Below, piece after piece: positions 43,448-52,689 of a DNA stretch of 64,000 nucleotides. The stretch comes from RYN-133 sp963785425 (GTDB taxonomy: Bacteria; Actinomycetota; Actinomycetes; Mycobacteriales; Jatrophihabitantaceae), in assembly GCA_963785425.1 (NCBI GenBank), contig CAWAVG010000003.1, positions 496,001 through 560,000 of the forward strand. The letters run 5' to 3'. The notes beneath the pieces were generated by a model. It saw only the letters and a list, made by a program, of their open reading frames with translations, was not told the DNA's origin and ran no database searches. The position numbers and the translations under genes are program-made. Position 1 is the first letter of the stretch; each line of letters begins with the position of its first letter.

Positions 43448-44353
43448 TCAGTACAGGTTGGGCAGCGCGCACGCCGCGTTCTCGTAGAGGTTCCACACCA
43501 CGGCGAGCACGAGCGGTGCGGCACAGATGTAGGTCGCCACCGGTGACCAGCGCACGGACGCCAGTGGAACCAGGATCGCGACGGCGAGCAGCGCCTGCGA
43601 CCAGAGCAGCGCTGCCAGCGCGCTGGCTCCGGCGCCCCCGGCCATGCTCTGTTCGTCCGACGGAATGGGTGGACGGGCCGGGCCGGCCGCTTGCGGCGTC
43701 GTCACCAGATCGGCGCTGACGGTGACGCTCTCGTGCGGCCAGCCGGTCGAGTCGGCGGTGGCGAGCACCAGCCGGTTCGTCGAGTTCGCCGGCGCCGGGT
43801 GCGTCGCGTCCCCGAACGATGAGACGCGGTAGCGCGCCACCCCCTGGCCGGTGGTCACCGTGATCTGGTCACCGACCTGCAACTGCATGAGGTGCTCGAA
43901 CGGCCCGCCGAAGCTCACGCGACGGCCGTAGATCACGCTGACGCCCGTCTGACCGGGCAGCACGGTGTCGCGACGATGGCCCGGTCCCAGCGTGAGGTCC
44001 TGGGCCGACGTGCCCTCGACCACGATCGTCTGCCTCAGCCCCAGCCGCGGGATCGAGAGCGCCGCCACCGGGGTGCCGGGCGTGACCGGTCCGACCGGCG
44101 CGACAGCCTGCCCCAGCGCGTGCGCGAAGCTCTTGCGCAGGTTCGACTGGGCACGCTGCTCCGACAGCTGGGACAACCCGTAGACGTAACCGAGAAAGCC
44201 GAGCACGAGCGCGAACAACAACCCGAGCGCCAGCCACGCCGGCCGGCGCGGGCTCGGCCGCGGCGCGTCGACCGGCGTCGCTTTCGGCGCGGCCTTCGGC
44301 TCGGCTTCCGGCTGGGCCGGTGGGGCGAGGGTCGCGCTACTCATCGCCGTCAC
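43448..44353 (-). CDS. Membrane protein with catalytically dead sortase-like domain in the pst operon
   Basis: 301 residues. A cytoplasmic Pro/Ala N terminus precedes a membrane helix (~40-60). A sortase-type barrel (~95-216) and a C-terminal pair of membrane helices (~235-295) follow. The sortase pattern VAALSIPRLGLRQTIVVEGTS, LGPGHRRDTVLPGQTGVSVI is clear. However, the catalytic His of the usual IAGHR is Arg143 (IYGRR). The Cys of the usual LVTC is Ala199 (LVLATAD), and the Arg position reads ESVTVSAD. GTG 44353 overlaps the PstS stop, so it is co-translated with phosphate-uptake genes. It probably has a structural or binding role. Confidence 0.82.
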   Translation of the reverse strand: MTAMSSATLAPPAQPEAEPKAAPKATPVDAPRPSPRRPAWLALGLLFALVLGFLGYVYGLSQLSEQRAQSNLRKSFAHALGQAVAPVGPVTPGTPVAALSIPRLGLRQTIVVEGTSAQDLTLGPGHRRDTVLPGQTGVSVIYGRRVSFGGPFEHLMQLQVGDQITVTTGQGVARYRVSSFGDATHPAPANSTNRLVLATADSTGWPHESVTVSADLVTTPQAAGPARPPIPSDEQSMAGGAGASALAALLWSQALLAVAILVPLASVRWSPVATYICAAPLVLAVVWNLYENAACALPNLY

Positions 44354-46035
44354 TCACCCGAAGCGCTCCGTCGTCGCCGCAACCAGGTCAGCACGATCCC
44401 GGGCAACGCGACGGCAGCGACGATGTCGAGAGCGGTCAACATCGGCAGCAGCCAGTTCTTCGACTGGGACGGTGTCTGCAGGGCGACTGGCACGGCGGCC
44501 GGCGCAGCGGCATCGGTGCCCGTCTGCGCGCCGATCTGCTGGCCGGTGTCGGGGTCGGTCGACGTCGACGCGCTCGGCGAAGGCGCCCCGAGCGCTGCCG
44601 ACGTCGGTTGCTTGCCGTGCTTACCCCCTGCCGGGGCGGTCGTCTGCGTCGCACCGGGTACCGATGCGCCGCCGGTGTTGTTCGCCGTGCTCTGCGAACC
44701 GACGGTCGGTGCCGGAGCTCCGGTGCCGCATGTCAACGGCTGGCCGATCTTGTCGCACGGGTTGGGCTGCGGCGCGTCGACGACCAGGTGGTTCACACCA
44801 TTGGAGTAGGTCGGGTTGTTGCATCCGTTCAGCTGCTTCAGATCGGGTGTCGGGACGTGGCCCGGCACGTTGTCGACCTGCTGGAAACCACCGACGACGA
44901 GGTTCTTGGGCAGCGGCGAGTAGCCGAGCGCGCCGGACTTCTGCTGCGCACCGCAGAGCACGTAGTTCAACCAGGTCGACAACGTGGCGCCCTTGGACGA
45001 GTCGAAACGAGGCGGCGGGCCGGCGTTGTTGCCGTTGATGACGCGGTGCGCGCGCGGGATGACCAGATAGCTGTAGCTCGACAGCGGATAGGTGCGCGGG
45101 TCAGCGTTCGTGTACACCCCGTCGAGGTTCTGCATGAGGAACGTCGGGCTGGCCGGGTTCTCGTCGATCACCGCCTTCTGCAACGCGATGGCGACGTTCG
45201 ACGGCGTGGGCAGCGAGTAGTACCCGGCTTTGTTGAGCACCTTGACGACCGGGATGTTGTTGTTCAGCGCGTAGGCGTACTCGTCGTAGCCGATCGCGCC
45301 CTCGCCGAAGCTCGGCGAGGAGATGTAGCTGGCCACCTGGTCGGACCCGTTGCGCTGTACCGAGCCGCTGAAGCCAGGGTAGAACTCCGTCGGACCGCAC
45401 CCGCCGCCCCCGCCCTGCGCCTGGCAGAACGGTGTCCACAGCGACGCGTACTGGCGCCACATCCAGCGGGTGAACATGTAGCTCGCGCCCGAGCCGTCCG
45501 AACGCGTGACCACGGTGATGTGCTGGCTGGGCAGCGCCATGCCGTAGTCCTTCGTGATCGCGGGGTCGCTCCAGTCGGTGATCTTGCCGGTGAAGATCTT
45601 CGCGAGCGTCTCGCCGGAAAGGCGCAGGTTGGTGATGCGCTTGCCGCCGACGACCAGGTTGTAGAGGAACGACGTGCCACCGGCGACGATCGGCACGTAC
45701 GAGTAGGCGTACGACGACTGCTCGGTACCGGCGCCGAACGGGTCCGGCTCGGTGAGGAAGGCGATGTCGGACGCCGCGAAGTCTGCCTGGTTGACGATGT
45801 AGTGCTGGCGTCCCGCGGCCGACCCGTCGCCGCTGAAGTTGATCGTGATGCCGCGCGGGTTGACGTCGCGGCTCCACTGGTCGATCGCCGGCTGCGCCCA
45901 CGACGAGCCGTCGCCGGACAGCGGCACGAAGCTCGCGGCATGCGCGGCCGGAGCCGCGAACGAGCAACCGAGAGCTGCGAGTACGAACGCGCTCGCCATT
46001 GCCAGCCAACGGCGGCACGACGGGTGGGTGGTCAT
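44350..46035 (-). CDS. pstS: Membrane-anchored PstS-type phosphate-binding protein
   Basis: 561 residues. Signal peptide (SCRRWLAMASAFVLAALG, cleavage near AHAAS). The binding domain (~40-400) includes SGDGSSWAQPAIDQW, NFSGDGSAAGRQHYI, DFAASDIAFLTEPDPFGAGTE, TRSDGSGASYMFTRWM and AIGYDEYAYA. A long Gly/Ser/Thr/Pro linker (~440-515) leads to a C-terminal membrane helix (NWLLPMLTALDIVAAVALPGIVL) and RRRR. PstS binds phosphate and delivers it to PstCA; the C-terminal tether is unusual because most actinobacterial PstS are lipoproteins. ATGA overlap with pstA and GTGA overlap with the sortase-like gene. Confidence 0.9.
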   Translation of the reverse strand: MTTHPSCRRWLAMASAFVLAALGCSFAAPAAHAASFVPLSGDGSSWAQPAIDQWSRDVNPRGITINFSGDGSAAGRQHYIVNQADFAASDIAFLTEPDPFGAGTEQSSYAYSYVPIVAGGTSFLYNLVVGGKRITNLRLSGETLAKIFTGKITDWSDPAITKDYGMALPSQHITVVTRSDGSGASYMFTRWMWRQYASLWTPFCQAQGGGGGCGPTEFYPGFSGSVQRNGSDQVASYISSPSFGEGAIGYDEYAYALNNNIPVVKVLNKAGYYSLPTPSNVAIALQKAVIDENPASPTFLMQNLDGVYTNADPRTYPLSSYSYLVIPRAHRVINGNNAGPPPRFDSSKGATLSTWLNYVLCGAQQKSGALGYSPLPKNLVVGGFQQVDNVPGHVPTPDLKQLNGCNNPTYSNGVNHLVVDAPQPNPCDKIGQPLTCGTGAPAPTVGSQSTANNTGGASVPGATQTTAPAGGKHGKQPTSAALGAPSPSASTSTDPDTGQQIGAQTGTDAAAPAAVPVALQTPSQSKNWLLPMLTALDIVAAVALPGIVLTWLRRRRSASGE

Positions 46036-47285
46036 CAGGCCTCACTCATCTGGGGTTGTGCGGGGACGGTGCGGCGATCGGACGCCGCTGTCGCTCGTCC
46101 GGTGTCGCGCTGGATGCGGCGACGCTGGCGCCGGGTCAACTCGCCGGGCTCCTTGCCGCCGATGAGTCGCGCGACCGCGAACAGCACGAGCACCGTGAGC
46201 ATCAGTGCGAGCCCGGCACCGAACGCGCGCGACACCATGGTCGCCTGCGGGAACCGCACGTAGCTGTAGATGTAGAGCGGCAGGCTGACCTGCGGCCCCG
46301 AGAACGGGTTGGTGTTCATGCCGCTGGTGAAGCCGGCGGTGAGCAGCACCGGCGAGGTCTCGCCGACTGCGCGCGCCATCGCCAGGATGACGGCGGTCGC
46401 GAGGCCGGAACGCGCGGTCGGCAGCACAACGGTGAACACGGTGCGCGCCTGACTGGCACCGAGCGCGTAGGACGCCTCGCGCAGCCCGCCGGGGACGAGC
46501 CGCAGGATCACCTCGGCGCTGCGCGTGACGATCGGGATCATCATCACGCTCAGCGCGAGCGCCGCGGCGAACCCGCTCTGGTCGATGCCCAGCGAGAGCA
46601 CCGCGAACGCGTAGATGAACAGACCGGCGATGATCTCCGGCAGGGCCGTCATCGCCTCGACGATGGTGCGCACCGGACGTGCCATGGGGCCGCCGACCTC
46701 GACCAGGAACAGCGCGGCGAACACACCGAGCGGCACCGACACGACGGTCGCGATCGCCATCTGCTCCAGCGAGCCGACCAGGGCATGCACCATGCCGCCC
46801 GAGGTGAGCGGGTCCAACGGCCCGGCCAGCGACATCGTCTGGCTGAAGAAGTTGCTGTGCCGGATGGCGTCCCAGCCGCGGAAGACCACGTACCCGATCT
46901 GGTCGAGCACGATCGCGAGCACGAGGAGGCCGGCGCTCGCCACGACGGCCGTCACGATGCGGTCGACGACGACCCGGAACGGCCACTGGGTGCTGCATAC
47001 CCCGGCGTAGACCAGGAGGAATACTGCGTAGCAGCACGCCCAGAACCCGAGCGCACCAGACAGCGGCAGCACGCGCTCGTAGAGCACCCAGGTCAGTCCG
47101 AGCGCGGCGAGTACCGAGCCGACGACCGAGTAGAGCCCGGCGGCAGAGAAGGCGCGCAGGGAGATGCGCCGGGGCGGCGGGTCGACGAGCGTTTCGGTCC
47201 GTTCGCGGTCCTCCTCGGTGGCGGCGGGCGCGGTGCTACTCGCGCTCTCGCTTGCGTGCGGCGCGACGGTGTCGGTGTTGGCCAT
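46035..47285 (-). CDS. pstA: Phosphate ABC transporter permease PstA
   Basis: 416 residues with an extra hydrophilic N terminus and two to three extra membrane helices before the standard permease domain. The permease core includes FFSQTMSLAGP, ATVVSVPLGVFAALFLVEVG, the EAA-type loop PEIIAGLFIYAFAVL and ALGASQARTVFTVVLPTARSGLATAVILAMARAVGETSPVLLTAG. The C-terminal tail is basic. It is coupled by ATGA overlap to the downstream pstS. Confidence 0.93.
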   Translation of the reverse strand: MANTDTVAPHASESASSTAPAATEEDRERTETLVDPPPRRISLRAFSAAGLYSVVGSVLAALGLTWVLYERVLPLSGALGFWACCYAVFLLVYAGVCSTQWPFRVVVDRIVTAVVASAGLLVLAIVLDQIGYVVFRGWDAIRHSNFFSQTMSLAGPLDPLTSGGMVHALVGSLEQMAIATVVSVPLGVFAALFLVEVGGPMARPVRTIVEAMTALPEIIAGLFIYAFAVLSLGIDQSGFAAALALSVMMIPIVTRSAEVILRLVPGGLREASYALGASQARTVFTVVLPTARSGLATAVILAMARAVGETSPVLLTAGFTSGMNTNPFSGPQVSLPLYIYSYVRFPQATMVSRAFGAGLALMLTVLVLFAVARLIGGKEPGELTRRQRRRIQRDTGRATAASDRRTVPAQPQMSEA

Positions 47286-47286
47286 G

Positions 47287-48306
47287 TCAGTCCGTTTGTG
47301 CCCCGGAGCGCGACCGGCTCACGACGATCGACGCGAGCGCATTGACGATCAGCGTGATGACGAACAGCACGAGGCCGGCCGCCATGAGCGCCGAAAGCAT
47401 CTCCGGCGTCGATTCCTGGTAACGCAGCGCGATCGTGACGGCGATCGAGTTGCCGGAGTTCTCGAGGACGTGCCAGGCCAGCCCGTAGGTCGGCGACAGG
47501 ATCAGCGCGAGCGCGATCGTCTCGCCCATCGCGCGTCCGAAGCCGAGCATGATCGCGCCGATCATGCCGCCGCGCCCGTACGGCAGCACCACTGTGCGCA
47601 CCATGCCCCACCGGCTCGCGCCCAGGGCGAACGCGGCTTCGCGCTCCCCCACCGGCGCGCGGGAGAACACCTCCCGGCTGATCGAGGCGATGATCGGGAT
47701 CACCATCAGCGACACGACCACGCCGCCTATGAACGTCGACGAGGTGAACGAACTCGGCGTGTGCCCGCCGCGAACCCTGAAGAACGGCAGCCAAGACAGG
47801 TGGTCGGACATCCATCGCAGCGTGCCGATGATGCGGGGCTGCAGGAAGAACACGCCCCACAGGCCGTAGATGATGCTGGGCACAGCGGCCATGAGATCGA
47901 TCAGCGCGATCAACGGCCGGCGCAGCCGTACCGGTGCGTACTCCGACACGAAGATCGCGGTCGCGAGGGCCACCGGCACCGCGATCACCAGCGCGATCAG
48001 CGCGATGATGATGCCGTCGGGAAGGGTCGCCGCGATGCCGAACCGGTTCGCCGCGGGGATCCAGGTCTTGGTCGTGAAGAAGCTGAAGCCCGCCTTGCGG
48101 AACGCACTCGCGGCGCGCAGCACGAGGAACAGTGCGATCAGCCCGGTGATCAGCAGGACGGCGCCACCGGCCGAGCGCAACGCGCCGCGGAACACCCGGT
48201 CGCCGGATGAGCGCGTGACCGCGATCGCACGCGGCACGTCCTCGCCGCCGGGCGGGTCCGGGGGCGCCAGGAAGTGGTCGAGCGGCGATGTCGTCCCGCT
48301 GGTCAT
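47287..48306 (-). CDS. pstC: Phosphate ABC transporter permease PstC
   Basis: 339 residues from ATG 48306, coupled to the upstream binding-protein gene by an ATGA overlap. Six membrane helices. Hallmarks are FFTTKTWIPAANRFGIAATLPDGIIIALIALVIAVPVALATAIF, AVPSIIYGLWGVFFL, and the EAA loop FALGASRWGMVRTVVLPYGRGGMIGAIMLGFGRAMGETIAL. It forms the heteromeric channel with PstA. It is one codon upstream of pstA. Confidence 0.94.
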   Translation of the reverse strand: MTSGTTSPLDHFLAPPDPPGGEDVPRAIAVTRSSGDRVFRGALRSAGGAVLLITGLIALFLVLRAASAFRKAGFSFFTTKTWIPAANRFGIAATLPDGIIIALIALVIAVPVALATAIFVSEYAPVRLRRPLIALIDLMAAVPSIIYGLWGVFFLQPRIIGTLRWMSDHLSWLPFFRVRGGHTPSSFTSSTFIGGVVVSLMVIPIIASISREVFSRAPVGEREAAFALGASRWGMVRTVVLPYGRGGMIGAIMLGFGRAMGETIALALILSPTYGLAWHVLENSGNSIAVTIALRYQESTPEMLSALMAAGLVLFVITLIVNALASIVVSRSRSGAQTD

Positions 48307-50771
48307 CGGCGCACCAGCCGGCGCAGCTGTGCGCTCGCGCGCCGGCCGGTCGCGGTGCCGCGCAGGGCTACCACGCCCGGTCCCCCGACGAGCAACGCGA
48401 GGATGAGCACGAGCACGGCGGGTAGCACCCACACCGTCGGGACGCTCTTGTCCGCGTGCTTGTAGCCGTAGGCGGCGGGTGACGGCGACGGAGTCGGGGT
48501 GGGCGCTGCCTTCGAGGGCGATGTCGGCTTCGTTGCGCGGGACGTCGGGGCAGGCTTCGACGTGACCGGTTGCGCGTTCGAGACCGGCGCGGGCAGTGCG
48601 GCTATCGGTGCCGGCTGCGACACCGGCGGTGCCGGCGTGGTGCTGGTGTGGTGCGGCTTCGGTCGCGCCGGGTTGCACGATGCCGTAGTGATGCCTCGCG
48701 CCGCCCGGAGCGTTTTCGCCCGCTGTGCGCCGGTCAGAGGGACGTCGCCGAGCGCGAGCTCGCCCGGATCGAGACCGGCGCGCTGCGAGTGCGCGACCAG
48801 GTGCAGGAACTCGCCGATAGCAGTCGCCTTCGGCGAGCTGATGCCGCAGGTCGGCACCATTGCGTAGTCGACGGTAGCGAGGGGATAGGCCGATGTGCTC
48901 GTGGTGTGCAGGTCGACCGACTGCGTGACGCCGTCATGATGCGTCTGCATGTGCATCAGCGCGCTGTGGATCGTCGCCGTTGCCGCGGCGACCGGCCGGC
49001 CAGCGTGATTGACGAGGCGTGCGGTCGGGAACCGGTCGGCGGCCGCGTCGACCGAGCCGACGATCGCGAACAACGCACGCCGCCCGGGCGACTGTGGTCC
49101 GAACCGCTGGTAGACGCAGGGGACGCCGGTGTTGCTGCCGCACGACGGCAGCGTCGGATCGATACCGCTGGGACGGTCGATGACCAGCGAGGACGCGACA
49201 CTGTCGAGCCCCGTGATGGGGTTCCATGTCACCTGCATCGTCGACTGGCCGGGCACACCGTTCGACTCCGGCGCGGTGTAGCCCGGGTCGAGCACCTGGA
49301 ACGACGACTGCGGCATCGGCGCCGACTTGTAATAGGTGTTCACGTGCATGCCCCATTGGTCGGGCTTGCCGTGCAGGAACGCGTGCGCCGTGGGGTCCGC
49401 GTTCACCCACGCGGTGAGCTGCGTGACGAGATCGCTGTCGCCGGCCACCACGAGCGGCAAGAACTGCCCGTGGTTCAACGCGCTGACCGGCGGGAAGTCG
49501 GCGCGCGGGTACTGCCGATTGAGCTTGTGGAACTCGGGATCGTCGAAGATGTCGGTTGGATTGCCGCGCACCGCAGGGTCGCACGCCGGCCCCTGCTTCG
49601 AGGTGGTCGCCGCCTGCGCGCAGTCGAACGCGAGCGAGTACGACTGTGTGATCAACTTGGCCACGAGCCGCGCGTTGAGCGTCAGGTGCGTGATGAGCTT
49701 GCCGGTGCGTTCATTGTCGATGTGATAGGCGACGACGATGGCCGAGTTCGCGACCGGCGCGTATGCGAACTTGCGTTGCGGTGGGCCGAGCCCGGTCGCC
49801 GCCGGCTGGTTCACCACGGCCACGTCCACGGCGGACGTGAGCGCGCCCGAGCCGGACAGGAACGACTGCCGGGCGAGCTGCTCGTTGACGCCGGAATCGA
49901 AGTCGAAGTTCAACCCGGAGTTGCCGAGACACCACGCCGAGCGCCACTGCTGGAACGTGCGGGCCAGCGCGGGAGCACCTTCGGCGACGAAGGAGAAGTT
50001 CCGCACCGGGCAGTTCTGCGGTGTGGGCGCAAACGACAGCGGCACCACGATGCGGTCGCCCCAGCTGCACGCCTGCCCGAGGCTGGTGTCGAGCGCGTAG
50101 TTGCCGAATACCAGCCCCACGTCGCCGCTGTGGTCCGCGCAGTCGACTGCACTGCTGCCGGGCTTGGAACCGGGGTTCTGCACGCCACCCCAGTTCGGCA
50201 GCACCACGATCGAGCACCGCTGCTGCGCACCGCACCGCAGGAAGTCGTTCTCAACGCTCGTCTCGACGTGGAAGTACGCCTCGCCATCGCCGTTTCGGCC
50301 GGTGAGCGTGTACGCCTCGTTGCCTACGCCGTGTGCGGCGTTGGCGTCGCCGGCGGTGAAGTTGTAGCAATCCGGGCCGAAGTCTGGCCACTTCCACAGC
50401 TTGGGGTGCTGCGGGTTGGTGCCGCGGCACTCCAGCACGGTGACGGCGTAGTAGGTGTTGCCGCCGCTGAAGTACGGGCCCGCGCCGTTCACGCTCGGCG
50501 TGAAGTGGCGCCAGCTCACGTGCACGACCTGGTCGGTCAGGTTCTTGGTCTGGTCGACGGTCACCGTCGGCACACCGGCGAAGGGACGCTTGTGCTTCGG
50601 ATCCCAGGCGTGGTCGCCCGACACCGTCCCCTGCACGGTGGTGCCGGCAGCGGGGCCGTGTGCGGAGGTCGGCGCCGCGCCGGCCCTGATCGGACCGAGT
50701 CCGACGGCGGCCACGACGAGCACGGCGCACGTCGCGATCCGGGCCAGGCCGAACCGGCGCAGATCAGTCAT
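48303..50771 (-). CDS. Large membrane-anchored PstS-like binding protein
   Basis: 822 residues. Signal peptide (RFGLARIATCAVLVVAAVGLG, cleavage after RAGA). The N-terminal ~300 residues are an extra cysteine-containing beta domain (WDPKHKRPFAGVPTVTVDQ, CSIVVLPNWGGVQNPG). The middle has PstS-like parts (ARTFQQWRSAWCLGNSGLNFDFDSGVNEQ, GSGALTSAVDVAVVNQP, FAYAPVANSAIVVAYHI). A C-terminal Pro/Thr/Ser linker leads to a membrane helix (TVWVLPAVLVLILALLVG). It is thus a third PstS-like protein, roughly twice the usual size. ATG 50771 has AAGGAC upstream. It is probably specific to this phosphate system. Confidence 0.8.
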   Translation of the reverse strand: MTDLRRFGLARIATCAVLVVAAVGLGPIRAGAAPTSAHGPAAGTTVQGTVSGDHAWDPKHKRPFAGVPTVTVDQTKNLTDQVVHVSWRHFTPSVNGAGPYFSGGNTYYAVTVLECRGTNPQHPKLWKWPDFGPDCYNFTAGDANAAHGVGNEAYTLTGRNGDGEAYFHVETSVENDFLRCGAQQRCSIVVLPNWGGVQNPGSKPGSSAVDCADHSGDVGLVFGNYALDTSLGQACSWGDRIVVPLSFAPTPQNCPVRNFSFVAEGAPALARTFQQWRSAWCLGNSGLNFDFDSGVNEQLARQSFLSGSGALTSAVDVAVVNQPAATGLGPPQRKFAYAPVANSAIVVAYHIDNERTGKLITHLTLNARLVAKLITQSYSLAFDCAQAATTSKQGPACDPAVRGNPTDIFDDPEFHKLNRQYPRADFPPVSALNHGQFLPLVVAGDSDLVTQLTAWVNADPTAHAFLHGKPDQWGMHVNTYYKSAPMPQSSFQVLDPGYTAPESNGVPGQSTMQVTWNPITGLDSVASSLVIDRPSGIDPTLPSCGSNTGVPCVYQRFGPQSPGRRALFAIVGSVDAAADRFPTARLVNHAGRPVAAATATIHSALMHMQTHHDGVTQSVDLHTTSTSAYPLATVDYAMVPTCGISSPKATAIGEFLHLVAHSQRAGLDPGELALGDVPLTGAQRAKTLRAARGITTASCNPARPKPHHTSTTPAPPVSQPAPIAALPAPVSNAQPVTSKPAPTSRATKPTSPSKAAPTPTPSPSPAAYGYKHADKSVPTVWVLPAVLVLILALLVGGPGVVALRGTATGRRASAQLRRLVRR

Positions 50772-50923
50772 GGATGTCCTTGTGAATCGAAGCGATGCCC
50801 GCCCGCGACAAATGCGAGTCGGCGCGAGCCTGACACGGCTGGCTAACGGGAGGTGTTGTGCTGGTTGCCGGAGAGTGAACCGCGCGATGAACATTCCGTG
50901 CCGCAGGCAGCCGTCGCATGCAG

Positions 50924-50964
50924 CGGCCGGCCTGTCCACCTGACAAAGGCGGACAGACCGGCCG
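50924..50964. terminator. Strong hairpin after pstS, candidate terminator/attenuator
   Basis: Two 14-nt arms (50924-50937 and 50951-50964) are reverse complements with one G-U-compatible mismatch and a 13-nt loop. It lies 31 nt downstream of the pstS stop on the minus strand, before the large binding-protein gene. It has no T-tract. It may uncouple pstS1 output from the downstream permease genes. Confidence 0.6.
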
Positions 50965-50995
50965 TTCGTGCATTAGGCGACGCGGTACGACCCGA

Positions 50996-52093
50996 CTACT
51001 CGGTCGAGCCGCAGCGGCTGGTGGGCAGGAATCCGAAGCTCTGGATAAGAGACTTCGCGGTCGTGCTCTTGCAGATCCAGCCGGTGCCCGGCGTGCCGTT
51101 TCCGAACAGCGGACGCAGGTACTTGGGGATGGTCTGCCCACCGTTCGTCGACGAGTTGCGAAGGACGTTGTAGACCTCGCGCAGGTACGGGAACGTCGAG
51201 TTGATGGTCTTGTGCGGGGCCGTGCCGGTGGTCGGCGCGACGTGGTTGATGTTGCGCAGCAGCTGCTTGCCCTGCGTCCCGGTGCCGTGGCCACCCTGCG
51301 ACTGCGCGAGGTAGACCGCCACCGAGTACGGGAACACGATGTCGGGGGCGGTACTCGTCTTCTTGAAGATCGCGTTCGCGCCCTCGTTCTCCTCGACGGA
51401 GTCGTCCTGGCCCTGCACGCAGGAACCGAGCGTGGTGACACCGATCTGGGTGAGGAAGAACTTGCGGGTGCCCGAGCTCGACTGCGGGATCACCGGGATG
51501 ATCTGGTCGGTGCTCGTGCCACCGACCTCCTTCCAGGTGACCGGCCCCGACAGCTTCGAGTTGAGGATGCTGGCGTCGCAGCTGTAGATCGCGGTCAGCT
51601 GCTGGGTGCTCAGGTTCGGCGTCGCGTGCGTCGAACCGGTGAAGTTGTCAGCGCTCCAGGTGACGCCGTCGATGGCGAACGGGACGAAGAGGATGCTGCC
51701 CGGGTCGGTACCGGCTGTGCGTGCACGCGACGAGCGTGCGAAGTCGGCGCAGTGATCGGTCGTGTCGCCCGACGGCCGCGTACCCGCTTCGAGCTCGGTG
51801 ATGCCGGCGCTCGAGCCGTTCGGGCGCGTGATCGCCGTGCATCCGGACTTCTCCGTGATAGTCGCGCTCCCGACGGCGTCGAAGCTGTACATCTTGGTCG
51901 TCGGGTTCGTCTTGTTGTACGCGGTCGAGAACGCGTCGACGACCAGCTGGGTGGTGTCCGAACCGGTGCCGACGATCGACTTGTGCGGTGGCGTGACGCC
52001 CTTGGGCGGGTCGGCCACGGCGGCGCTCGCAACGCAGACGGCGGTCGTCGCTACGACTCCGCCGACGGCGAGCATCTTCTGGATCTTGCTCAC
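50996..52093 (-). CDS. pstS: Phosphate-binding protein PstS, first gene of the pst operon
   Basis: 365 residues from GTG 52093, chosen because TAAGGAG is 9 nt upstream. The signal peptide is SKIQKMLAVGGVVATTAVCVASA. The mature domain begins KSIVGTGSDTTQLVVDAFSTAYN, with GITELEAGTRPSGDTT and IPQSSSGTRKFFLTQIG. It lacks the C-terminal helix of the other two PstS-like proteins and so is likely a free or cell-wall-associated binding protein. A stable hairpin separates it from the rest of the operon. Confidence 0.88.
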   Translation of the reverse strand: MSKIQKMLAVGGVVATTAVCVASAAVADPPKGVTPPHKSIVGTGSDTTQLVVDAFSTAYNKTNPTTKMYSFDAVGSATITEKSGCTAITRPNGSSAGITELEAGTRPSGDTTDHCADFARSSRARTAGTDPGSILFVPFAIDGVTWSADNFTGSTHATPNLSTQQLTAIYSCDASILNSKLSGPVTWKEVGGTSTDQIIPVIPQSSSGTRKFFLTQIGVTTLGSCVQGQDDSVEENEGANAIFKKTSTAPDIVFPYSVAVYLAQSQGGHGTGTQGKQLLRNINHVAPTTGTAPHKTINSTFPYLREVYNVLRNSSTNGGQTIPKYLRPLFGNGTPGTGWICKSTTAKSLIQSFGFLPTSRCGSTE

Positions 52094-52684
52094 GCAGGTG
52101 CTCCTTAGGTGCACTGAGACAGGTCCGCCACGGCGCCCGGGCGGCTCGCGGGAGATCGCCGTGATCCCCTGCGGGCGGAACGATTTCCCACCGCGCCCTG
52201 CGGATCAAGACACAGCGCGAACCCGCCTTGAAGTCGCCGTACGTCGTTAACCTGCGCGCCGATTGGCGTCCGATTCCCGGTGGACCGGATGGCCACAAAT
52301 CCGGACAGTTCATGCCGACCAAGATGTCGGCGCCGGTCTACGGGTGCGAAACATTGCCCGATGTGACCTGGCCAGCTTGCGGAAGCGGCCCTGGCGTTCG
52401 CCGATGTCATGGATCGCGGGCTCCGCCGTCGAGCATGCACCGTCGAACTCGTTCTCTCCGACGACCTGTGTTCGGACGCCCGTACGCCACTAGGGACACG
52501 CGCGTGCACGCCCGGGCAACTCCGGTGTCTCACGGCTTCGCTGCAGCGGTGGTGGGGCGAGCCAGCTTCTCTACCAGCCGGTGCTCACGAGTCGGCGAAC
52601 GCGGGAAGGTGGCGCACCACCACGACGGAGGCTTCCTGTTGCTGGAGGCCGTCTACTAGCAGCGTGCTGACGCGGGAATGCGCG
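52094..52684. other. 591-nt intergenic region upstream of the pst operon
   Basis: No gene is supported on either strand; open frames here have no coding character. It should hold the pst promoter. CCGGAT ... ATCCGG (about 52282-52302) is a short inverted repeat. I found no clear GTTCACC-type Pho box repeats. GGTTAACG on the minus strand near 52239 is the nearest candidate and is weak. Confidence 0.5.
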
Positions 52685-52689
52685 TCAGT
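52668..52689. terminator. Hairpin at the end of the two-component operon
   Basis: CTGACGCG (52668-52675) and CGCGTCAG (52682-52689) are perfect arms around GGAATG. They straddle the stop of the membrane-protein gene, last in the minus-strand RR-HK-membrane unit. No T-tract follows, so termination is inferred. Confidence 0.5.

Noticed and set aside
48570..50846. 758-residue open frame antisense to the large PstS-like gene
   Set aside because: Arg-rich and without a recognisable domain, while the opposite strand has a signal peptide, PstS-like motifs and an anchor.
52228..52659. 143-residue open frame in the pst upstream region
   Set aside because: Composition is random-like with no motif or start signal; the region reads as promoter DNA.
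52094..52684. Pho boxes upstream of pstS
   Set aside because: I found no direct repeats close to the known consensus; only one weak GGTTAACG site, so none is annotated.
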